Source: an uncultured Sphingomonadaceae bacterium (lineage in GTDB: Bacteria > Pseudomonadota > Alphaproteobacteria > Sphingomonadales > Sphingomonadaceae). Taken from it: a DNA stretch of 64,000 nt. The stretch covers positions 186,001 to 250,000 of the forward strand of contig CALLJS010000010.1 in the NCBI GenBank assembly GCA_938050045.1. Reading direction: 5' to 3'. Every line of letters begins with the position of its first letter. Positions within the stretch are counted from its first letter, which is position 1. Of the stretch, positions 58,164-64,000 are shown one piece after another. The notes beneath the pieces are model-generated. The model had not been told where the DNA came from. It worked only from the letters and a program-made list of their open reading frames with translations, and made no database searches. A program made the translations under genes and the position numbers.

Positions 58164-59465
58164 ATGAGCATTAATTCATACCTATTTGGAAAATTGATAC
58201 TGATTATATTGGTATATTTTTCTATGCTCTCTATGCAATTTTCCGCGACTGTTTTTGCGCACGCCATATCTCCAAAATCTGATAATAATGTCTCAGAGAA
58301 AGCGACCATTGAGGCCGTTAATTATGATTTTAGCGTCAATATTGACCCCGATCATAAACCAACAACCGAGTTGGAAAAATCATTATGGGAAGAGGCCGAT
58401 AAGATTGAGGCTAATTTTAAGAAAAATTCCAGCAAAATTATCGATGACCCAGAGCTGAATGCCTATGTAAAAGAGGTGTTATGCAAGGTTATTGGTAATG
58501 CACGTTGTGCGCCCATAAGGCTTTATTTGGTTAGGACGACGCAGTTTAACGCGCTGATGGCGCCCAATGGCATGATGCAAATTTGGTCGGGACTGTTGAT
58601 TCGCATGAAAGATGAAGCGCAGCTTGCGTCGATATTGGCGCATGAATATGCCCATTATGTCAGGCGTCATAGCCTGCAAACCCTGATTGTGGCTAAAAAT
58701 ATAGAATCGTCTGCTTATATCCCTTATGTTGGGCTATTAGCGACTATTGGCAGCGTTGGCTCTCTTTTTGCGTTTAACAGAGAGATGGAGAGCGAAGCGG
58801 ATAGGCTAGCGTTAGAATATATTTATGATGCAGGCTACAAACCCCAATCGGCATCCGATGTTTGGAAACAATTGCTGGCTGAGTCTGAATTAACAAAGAA
58901 AAAGCAGAAGAATGAGAATCTTTTTACGAATTTTTTCTCTACCCATCCAACCAGCGAAGACCGCATGCAGATCTTATCTGATTTGGCGCAAAACAAAGAC
59001 CAAAGCAAAGCTATTTTCACCAATAAAGATCAATATAGGACTGCGCTTGGGGGTTGGTGGCCCAAATTTATTGACGATCAACTCAAGGCTAAAAATTTCA
59101 AATCTGGTGAATTTCTGATCGATCAATTGGCCCAAAATGGTTGGGATGCTGACCTCTATTTCGCAAAGGCAGAGCTGTTTCGTAAACGCGGTGAAAAGGA
59201 TGATTTTGCTAAAGCTGCTGAATTTTATCAAAAATCAATCGACGCAGGTTCGCAAAAACCCGAAAATTGGCGCGGTATGGGCTTATCCTTAATGCGTGAT
59301 AACAGGCAAGCCAAGGGTAAAGCAATCTTATTAGAATATTTGAGGCGTCTGCCCAATGCTATAGATAGGCGCATGATTAGATTGATAACGGGTACAAAAG
59401 ATCAGCTTGCGCATCCTTTTGAAGAAAATTCCACAGAAGATATAAGCCCAACAGATTTTGAATGA
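58164..59465 (+). CDS. M48-family zinc metallopeptidase with TPR-like tail
   Basis: A 433-residue exported protease. A signal peptide or anchor (about 8-34, FGKLILIILVYFSMLSMQF) precedes the M48 domain with HEYAHYVRRH (zinc site) and MESEADRLALEY (third ligand). MAPNGMMQIWSGLL is also typical. The C-terminal part (about 300-415) contains helical repeat-like segments (AEFYQKSIDAGSQKPENWRGM). It resembles BepA/YfgC or Loi-P-type periplasmic quality-control proteases, but which one is unclear. It lies 24 bases after gatB. Confidence 0.88.
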   Translation: MSINSYLFGKLILIILVYFSMLSMQFSATVFAHAISPKSDNNVSEKATIEAVNYDFSVNIDPDHKPTTELEKSLWEEADKIEANFKKNSSKIIDDPELNAYVKEVLCKVIGNARCAPIRLYLVRTTQFNALMAPNGMMQIWSGLLIRMKDEAQLASILAHEYAHYVRRHSLQTLIVAKNIESSAYIPYVGLLATIGSVGSLFAFNREMESEADRLALEYIYDAGYKPQSASDVWKQLLAESELTKKKQKNENLFTNFFSTHPTSEDRMQILSDLAQNKDQSKAIFTNKDQYRTALGGWWPKFIDDQLKAKNFKSGEFLIDQLAQNGWDADLYFAKAELFRKRGEKDDFAKAAEFYQKSIDAGSQKPENWRGMGLSLMRDNRQAKGKAILLEYLRRLPNAIDRRMIRLITGTKDQLAHPFEENSTEDISPTDFE

Positions 59466-59599
59466 TGACACAATTCAAATCATCAAAGGCCTGTTTCATC
59501 AAAGACCCGATAATTTAGTAAAATAAGCTATAATATGGCTAATAATATGCTTATTATAAAAATAATTTAGTTTTTCACCCTATATTGCATAGGATAGGC

Positions 59600-59626
59600 T
59601 TGCCCTTTTCATTAAGCTTGTATAGA
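59600..59626 (+). promoter_or_regulatory. Possible promoter for tRNA-Leu
   Basis: TTGCCC (59600-59605), 15 bases, TATAGA (59621-59626), about 22 bases before the tRNA. Spacing is short, so this is a tentative call. Confidence 0.3.
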
Positions 59627-59647
59627 CGCGCCCATGAAATAACACAT

Positions 59648-59732
59648 GCGGGCGTGGCGGAATTGGTAGACGCGCCAGATTTAGGTTCTGGTATCGCAAG
59701 GTGTGGGGGTTCGAGTCCCTTCGCCCGCACCA
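59648..59732 (+). tRNA. tRNA-Leu (anticodon TAG)
   Basis: An 85-base class II tRNA with encoded CCA. Acceptor arms GCGGGCG (59648-59654) and CGCCCGC (59722-59728) pair perfectly. The anticodon arm is GCCAGA / TCTGGT around TTTAGGT, anticodon TAG. A long variable arm precedes the T arm (GGGGGTTCGAGTCCC-like). It reads CUA and probably other CUN codons. Confidence 0.97.
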
Positions 59733-59773
59733 TCAATATTTTCATGAACGGTCATGTTCGTGCATAATATTGA
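59733..59773. repeat. Imperfect 15-bp hairpin between tRNA-Leu and tig
   Basis: TCAATATT (59733-59740) pairs with AATATTGA (59766-59773), and CATGAAC (59743-59749) with GTTCGTG (59756-59762, one G-U), around a 6-base loop, with a small internal bulge. No T run follows. It could be a processing or pausing structure in a tRNA-tig transcript. Confidence 0.6.
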
Positions 59774-59805
59774 CGGTCATAAGAGTTTATAGAGAGCAAA
59801 AAATC

Positions 59806-61290
59806 ATGCAAAGTGTTGAAACGCTGAACGAAGGGCTAAAAAGAGCCTATACCATCACCATCAAAGCCAAAGAGATTGAAAGCCGTATTGACGCTGAAGT
59901 CAAGAAAATCGCGCCGCAAGTCAAAATGCCTGGTTTTCGAGCTGGTAAAGTTCCCGCCAATCTGGTGCGTAAGATGCATGGTGATGCATTGACCCAAGAA
60001 GCTTTGAATGCTGCTATCCAAGAATGCGTTGATGCTGCGATTAACGATAATAAATTGCGCCCGGCCGCGCAACCTCAGGTGAATTTGAACGAAGATTATG
60101 CTGCGGGCAAAGATGTTGTTCTTTCGATGGAATTGGAAGTGCTTCCTGAAATTACGATGCCAGAGATTGAAGGTCTGGAACTGGAGCGTTTAACCGTTGA
60201 TGTTAGCGATAAAGAAGTTGATGCTGCTCTTGAAAAATTGGCTTCGGGGCAGAAGAATTTCGAACCCGCTGCTAAATCCTATACAGCCGCTGCGGGCGAT
60301 CAGGTCATCATTGATTTTGAAGGCAAGGTTGATGGCGTTCCATTCGATGGCGGTAAAGGCGAATCAATGGCCGTTGAAATCGGCTCTGGCCAGCTTATCC
60401 CAGGCTTTGAAGATCAATTAATCGGCCTAAAAGCCAATGATGACACCATCATCAATGTAACCTTCCCAGAAGATTATAATGCAGAAAATCTCAGAGGCAA
60501 AGACGCGACATTCGATATTGTTGTTGGTGAAGTGAAAAAACCAACCGAAGTCAAAATTGACGATGCTATGGCGAAAAACTTTGGTTTAGAAGGTTTAGAG
60601 CAATTACGCGGTTTGTTGAAAACACAGATTGAGCAAGAATTAAATGGTTTAACCCGCACCTATATGAAGCGTCAATTACTCGACACATTGGCCGCCGACC
60701 ATGATTTTGACGTGCCGCCGTCAATGGCTGAAACCGAGTTTGACCAAATTTGGCAGCAATTAGAGCAAGAAGCATCACGCGAAGAAGATGCTGAAGCTGC
60801 TAAAGCTGAGATGGAAAAAGACCGCGAAGAATATCGTGATATTGCCGTTCGCCGAGTGCGCCTTGGTTTATTGCTCTCTGAAATTGGTCATGCGCAGGGC
60901 GTCGAAGTCAATCAGCAAGAAATGCAAATGCTCATTGCGCAAGCAGCCCAGCAATATGGCCCAGAAGATCGTGAGAAATTCACACAATATATTCAAAACA
61001 CACCAATGGCCGCAGCCCAGCTTCGCGCGCCTATGTTCGAAGATAAGGTGGTTGATCTATTGTTTGAAAAAGCAAAAGTATCTGAAAAAACCGTCACCCG
61101 TGAGGCATTAGAGGCGGCGATAGAAGCCGATCCTGAAGAGGCACAACAGAAAAAACCAGCCAAGAAGAAAAAGCCAACCGCAAAATCTGCGGCTAAGAAA
61201 CCAGCGGCGAAAAAATCTGATGATAAAGCAGACAGCAAAAAAGCACCCGCTAAAAAAGCACCTGCTAAGAAAGCTACACCAAAGAAATAA
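59806..61290 (+). CDS. tig: Trigger factor with a lysine/alanine-rich C-terminal extension
   Basis: A 494-residue ribosome-bound chaperone and peptidyl-prolyl isomerase. The ATG at 59806 is the start; the frame open upstream runs through the tRNA and is not used. The N-terminal ribosome-binding domain has GFRAGKVP; the FKBP-type PPIase domain lies at about 160-245 (AGDQVIIDFEGKVDGVPFDGG, PGFEDQLIGL); the helical C-terminal domain follows to about 445. From about 447 to the end the protein is almost only Lys, Ala and Pro (repeats such as KKAPAKKAPAKK), a tail the E. coli protein lacks. Confidence 0.96.
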   Translation: MQSVETLNEGLKRAYTITIKAKEIESRIDAEVKKIAPQVKMPGFRAGKVPANLVRKMHGDALTQEALNAAIQECVDAAINDNKLRPAAQPQVNLNEDYAAGKDVVLSMELEVLPEITMPEIEGLELERLTVDVSDKEVDAALEKLASGQKNFEPAAKSYTAAAGDQVIIDFEGKVDGVPFDGGKGESMAVEIGSGQLIPGFEDQLIGLKANDDTIINVTFPEDYNAENLRGKDATFDIVVGEVKKPTEVKIDDAMAKNFGLEGLEQLRGLLKTQIEQELNGLTRTYMKRQLLDTLAADHDFDVPPSMAETEFDQIWQQLEQEASREEDAEAAKAEMEKDREEYRDIAVRRVRLGLLLSEIGHAQGVEVNQQEMQMLIAQAAQQYGPEDREKFTQYIQNTPMAAAQLRAPMFEDKVVDLLFEKAKVSEKTVTREALEAAIEADPEEAQQKKPAKKKKPTAKSAAKKPAAKKSDDKADSKKAPAKKAPAKKATPKK

Positions 61291-61297
61291 TTTATTC

Positions 61298-61337
61298 GGC
61301 GCGCTATGGGCTGCAATTTGACTCCAAATAGCGCGCC
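61298..61337 (+). terminator. Perfect 10-bp hairpin after tig
   Basis: GGCGCGCTAT (61298-61307) and ATAGCGCGCC (61328-61337) pair perfectly around a 20-base loop, eight bases after the tig stop. The following bases (ATAAATTTATTT) are AT-rich but not a clean T run, so termination may be partial, allowing readthrough to clpP. Confidence 0.5.
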
Positions 61338-61372
61338 ATAAATTTATTTACTGGTGTGGGGCATTTTTATCC

Positions 61373-61403
61373 TTGAAACTGCCCGCATTACAACAGATAT
61401 AAA
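61373..61403 (+). promoter_or_regulatory. Possible clpP promoter with a heat-shock-like -35
   Basis: TTGAAA (61373-61378; CTTGAAA including the preceding base, the sigma-32 -35 consensus) is followed after 17 bases by GATATA, or after 19 by TATAAA. The cytosine-rich sigma-32 -10 is missing, so the heat-shock assignment is weak. Confidence 0.35.
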
Positions 61404-61442
61404 CCAGATAGTAATTCGCCAATTTTCATAAGGGGCATAGCC

Positions 61443-62057
61443 ATGTTAGACCAAGATCTCGTCACCAAAAATATCATGGTTGGGATGCAATCCGCACGCG
61501 ACCAGTCGTTTTTCGATATTTTCTCTGCACTATTGCAAGAACGGATCATCTTCGTTACGGGGCCCGTTGAAGATAATATGGCGGCGATGATTTCCGCACA
61601 ATTACTATATTTGGAATCGAGCAACCCCAAAAAAGATATATGGATGTATATTAATTCACCTGGTGGTGTTGTGACTGCTGGTATGGCAATTCATGATACT
61701 ATGAAATATATCCGTCCAAAAGTTGGTACTGTTTGTATCGGTCAAGCGGCATCTATGGGGAGTTTCCTCTTGGCCGCTGGCGAGCCGAGCATGCGCTATG
61801 CCATGACCAATGCGCGTATCATGGTACATCAACCCTCTGGCGGTGCTCAGGGTATGGCGTCTGATATTCAAATCCAAGCCCAAGAAATATTGCGCATTAA
61901 AAAGCGTATGAATGATCTTTATGCTGAATATACGGGCAAACCGCTTAAAGACATTGAAAAAGCGATGGATAGGGATACATTTTTAGAAGCCGAAGAGGCT
62001 AAGAAGTTCGGTTTAATCGACGAAGTATTTTCTAAACGTCCCGAAACGTCAGAATGA
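61443..62057 (+). CDS. clpP: ATP-dependent Clp protease proteolytic subunit
   Basis: A 204-residue serine protease subunit forming the tetradecameric chamber. Catalytic Ser104 in [13 protein letters not shown], His129 in IMVHQPSGG and an Asp in the [13 protein letters not shown] region. [16 protein letters not shown] is also conserved. Its N-terminus ([22 protein letters not shown]) lacks the propeptide-like stretch with MVVEQT seen in many alphaproteobacterial ClpPs. It probably pairs with ClpX encoded next; in Caulobacter this pair degrades CtrA. Confidence 0.97.
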   Translation: MLDQDLVTKNIMVGMQSARDQSFFDIFSALLQERIIFVTGPVEDNMAAMISAQLLYLESSNPKKDIWMYINSPGGVVTAGMAIHDTMKYIRPKVGTVCIGQAASMGSFLLAAGEPSMRYAMTNARIMVHQPSGGAQGMASDIQIQAQEILRIKKRMNDLYAEYTGKPLKDIEKAMDRDTFLEAEEAKKFGLIDEVFSKRPETSE

Positions 62058-62127
62058 TAATATTCATCCATTATTGATGCTTTCGAGCAACGCTATGGAT
62101 ATAATATGCTAACTCTTTATCATAAGT

Positions 62128-62145
62128 GTAAACAATATAGTTTAC
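62128..62145. promoter_or_regulatory. Inverted repeat GTAAAC-N6-GTTTAC upstream of clpX
   Basis: Perfect 6-bp arms (62128-62133 and 62140-62145) lie downstream of a consensus-like TATAAT at 62100-62105, in the clpX leader about 75 bases before the start. A regulator or a small RNA hairpin are both possible. Confidence 0.35.
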
Positions 62146-62217
62146 GCTATTGCCAAACTTTGCCTTCGCTCTACCATAGAGGGAATCAGTAATAATTATT
62201 CGTTTTTTGAGGATTTT

Positions 62218-63492
62218 ATGACCAAATTGACCGGTTCAGACAATAAAAGTACTTTATATTGTTCATTCTGTGGGAAGTCTCAGCATGAAGTACGCAAATT
62301 AATAGCTGGCCCAACCGTCTTCATTTGCGATGAATGCGTTGAATTATGCAATGATATTATCCGGGAAGAAATTAAAGGTGCTGCTACTGTTCGTAAAGAT
62401 GGTGAAGTTCCTAGTCCGCAAGAAATTTGCGATCTGCTCAACGATTATGTGATTGGCCAAGCGCAAGCTAAGCGCGTGCTATCTGTTGCCGTGCATAATC
62501 ATTATAAACGCTTAAACCATGCCGAAAAGAATAAAGATGTAGAGCTAGCGAAATCCAATATCTTGCTGGTAGGCCCAACGGGTTGCGGTAAAACATTATT
62601 GGCGCAAACCTTAGCCAAGACCTTTGATGTGCCCTTCACTATGGCCGATGCTACGACATTGACCGAAGCGGGCTATGTTGGCGAAGATGTTGAGAATATC
62701 ATTTTGAAACTGCTCCAAGCTTCTGATTATAATGTGGAAAAAGCACAGCGCGGTATTGTTTATATCGATGAGATCGATAAAATTACGCGCAAAACCGAAA
62801 ACCCGTCTATCACGCGCGATGTGTCGGGTGAGGGGGTTCAGCAAGCTTTGCTTAAGCTTATGGAAGGCACAACTGCCTCTGTTCCTCCGCAAGGCGGCCG
62901 TAAACACCCACAGCAAGAGTTTTTGCAAGTCGATACCACCAACATATTATTCATCGCGGGTGGAGCTTTTGCGGGGCTAGAGAAAATAATCAGCAACCGC
63001 TTAGAAGGTAAATCCATTGGTTTTGGTGCCAATGTGGCCGATCCTGATGAGCGTAAAACGGGTGAAGTTTTGAAGCAAACCGAGCCAGAAGATTTGCTGA
63101 AATTTGGTTTGATTCCTGAATTTGTGGGCCGTTTGCCAGTGCTCGCAACTTTGGAAGATTTGGATATTCCAGCCTTGGTACAGATTTTATCAGAGCCCAA
63201 AAATGCGCTTGTAAAACAATATCGTAAGCTATTTTCTATGGAGGAAACTGAGCTTGTATTTACCGATGATGCGCTGGAAGCCGTAGCCAAAAAAGCGATA
63301 GAGCGCAAAACGGGCGCGCGCGGATTGCGCTCTATCTTAGAAGCGATCTTGCTCGACACTATGTTTGAATTGCCAGGATTGGACGGCGTAAGCGAAATAG
63401 TGGTCGATAAAGATGTGGTCGAAGGCCGCAAAGAACCTGTCCGCGTTTTTGAGAAAAAGAAAAAGCAATCTAAAAAAGAAGATGCGGCTTAA
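62218..63492 (+). CDS. clpX: ATP-dependent Clp protease ATP-binding subunit ClpX
   Basis: A 424-residue AAA+ unfoldase. The zinc-binding domain has Cys15, Cys18, Cys37 and Cys40. Walker A is GPTGCGKT (about 119-126), Walker [11 protein letters not shown], the pore loop [10 protein letters not shown] is intact, and the IGFGAN segment (about residue 267) is the ClpP-binding loop. The arginine-finger region [11 protein letters not shown] ends the AAA+ part. The lysine-rich tail [12 protein letters not shown] is normal. Confidence 0.98.
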   Translation: MTKLTGSDNKSTLYCSFCGKSQHEVRKLIAGPTVFICDECVELCNDIIREEIKGAATVRKDGEVPSPQEICDLLNDYVIGQAQAKRVLSVAVHNHYKRLNHAEKNKDVELAKSNILLVGPTGCGKTLLAQTLAKTFDVPFTMADATTLTEAGYVGEDVENIILKLLQASDYNVEKAQRGIVYIDEIDKITRKTENPSITRDVSGEGVQQALLKLMEGTTASVPPQGGRKHPQQEFLQVDTTNILFIAGGAFAGLEKIISNRLEGKSIGFGANVADPDERKTGEVLKQTEPEDLLKFGLIPEFVGRLPVLATLEDLDIPALVQILSEPKNALVKQYRKLFSMEETELVFTDDALEAVAKKAIERKTGARGLRSILEAILLDTMFELPGLDGVSEIVVDKDVVEGRKEPVRVFEKKKKQSKKEDAA

Positions 63493-63511
63493 AACTATAT
63501 TGCCCTGCTAT

Positions 63512-63564
63512 TCTCTGGGTTTAATATAGTCTCTGGGTTTAATATAGTCTTTGAATTAATATAG
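63512..63564. repeat. 18-bp tandem repeat between clpX and mtgA
   Basis: TCTCTGGGTTTAATATAG occurs exactly at 63512-63529 and 63530-63547, and a degenerate third copy (63548-63564) runs into the last codons and stop of mtgA. Confidence 0.85.
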
Positions 63565-64000
63565 GCAACCGTCGAGACCATTGCGTTTCACCACGCCCAT
63601 ACGGGCCGCGATCGTGCGGCCATAGCGGCGCGTGAAGCCGCTAGGAGCGATAACGGCGCGTTCCTTGGGTAGTGGCAAGGCTGCGGCTATTTTAGCGGCT
63701 TCGTTGACGCTAAGCTTTTGCGCTGATTTGCGATAATAGCGTTGCGACCCTGCTTCCATCCCATAGGTACCAATACCCGTTTCCGCAATATTGAGATAGA
63801 CCTCCATAATGCGCCGTTTACCCCAAATTTTCTCGATCAAATATGTGAAATAAGCCTCTAACCCTTTGCGGAAATAGCCGCCGCCTTGCCACAGAAATGC
63901 ATTTTTGGCTGTTTGCTGGCTAATCGTAGAGCCGCCGCGTAGATTTTTGCCTTGGCGGTTATTTTCGATCGCTTTTTGAATAGCGTCTGCATCGAAACCA
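63556..64000 (-). CDS. mtgA: Monofunctional biosynthetic peptidoglycan transglycosylase (5' end cut by window edge)
   Basis: About 147 C-terminal residues are visible; the frame stays open to position 64000. The GT51 motifs are clear: NLRGGSTISQQTAKNAFLW (motif II), then KIWGKRRIMEVYLNIAETG, which contains the EVYLN motif with catalytic-site glutamate; AAGSQRYY-type AGSQRYYRKSA also matches. No penicillin-binding transpeptidase domain follows, so it is the single-domain MtgA. It polymerises lipid II at the inner membrane, complementing the lytic enzyme at the other end of this window. Confidence 0.92.
   Translation of the reverse strand, partial: GFDADAIQKAIENNRQGKNLRGGSTISQQTAKNAFLWQGGGYFRKGLEAYFTYLIEKIWGKRRIMEVYLNIAETGIGTYGMEAGSQRYYRKSAQKLSVNEAAKIAAALPLPKERAVIAPSGFTRRYGRTIAARMGVVKRNGLDGCLY

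Noticed and set aside
59701-59805. Upstream extension of tig through the tRNA
   Set aside because: The frame is open, but it overlaps a functional tRNA and lacks a start with a ribosome site; the ATG at 59806 matches the family.
62838-63431. 197-codon minus-strand frame inside clpX
   Set aside because: Antisense shadow; no motif and no ribosome site.
63512-63564. CRISPR-like array
   Set aside because: The units are directly adjacent with no spacers, only two to three copies, and no cas genes are present.

Overview
The window looks like a 64 kb piece of the chromosome of an alphaproteobacterium, most likely in the Sphingomonadales. Support comes from a CckA hybrid kinase, a LexA box of the alphaproteobacterial type (GTTC-N7-GTTC) in front of recA, a ChvI/ChvG-HprK-RapZ-PTS block, pyrB with a non-catalytic dihydroorotase-like partner, and a set of exported peptidases (M13, S9, M28, M48) typical of sphingomonads. 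By eye the DNA is only about 45% G+C, well below most sphingomonads; the genus cannot be fixed from sequence alone. The region is gene-dense (about 57 protein genes and one tRNA gene), with no insertion sequence, prophage or CRISPR array seen. It reads as core genome.

Layout: greB (cut by the left edge) and a lytic transglycosylase; dapA-smpB-DUF2062; an M13 peptidase and cckA; recA; alaS; then, on the minus strand, an S9 peptidase, a KefB-type antiporter and icd. Next come psd-pssA (phosphatidylethanolamine synthesis), rmuC, and an opposite-strand block: chvI-chvG-hprK-rapZ-EIIA(Man)-HPr-tRNA/rRNA methyltransferase. After it follow a small acidic protein, an SPFH/NfeD pair, an M28 peptidase, guaB, an RsmB-type methyltransferase, a TPR protein, a DUF481 protein, rppH, korAB, a YdjM-type membrane protein and phrB. 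The region 40.8-49 kb holds a small exported protein, an SDR, purF, hisI, a lipoprotein, and a cluster of two SPOR-domain proteins around an orphan ParA ATPase and an uncharacterised partner. Then come pyrC'-pyrB-ruvX-DUF3089, DUF4153, gatCAB, an M48 peptidase, tRNA-Leu(TAG), tig, clpP, clpX and mtgA (cut by the right edge).

Functional threads: cell envelope (slt, mtgA, dapA, SPOR proteins, psd/pssA); protein quality control (tig-clpP-clpX, smpB); DNA damage (recA, rmuC, phrB); nucleotide synthesis (guaB, purF, pyrB/pyrC'); and carbon/nitrogen signalling (HprK/HPr/EIIA with ChvGI).

The regulatory signals judged most worth checking are a second LexA-type box exactly in the rmuC promoter, two intergenic CtrA-type boxes (TTAA-N7-TTAA), and the leader of the parA cluster, which carries a CtrA box, a split parS-like inverted repeat and a possible 20-residue membrane peptide. 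The ParA/partner/SPOR cluster is the best candidate for an undescribed system.
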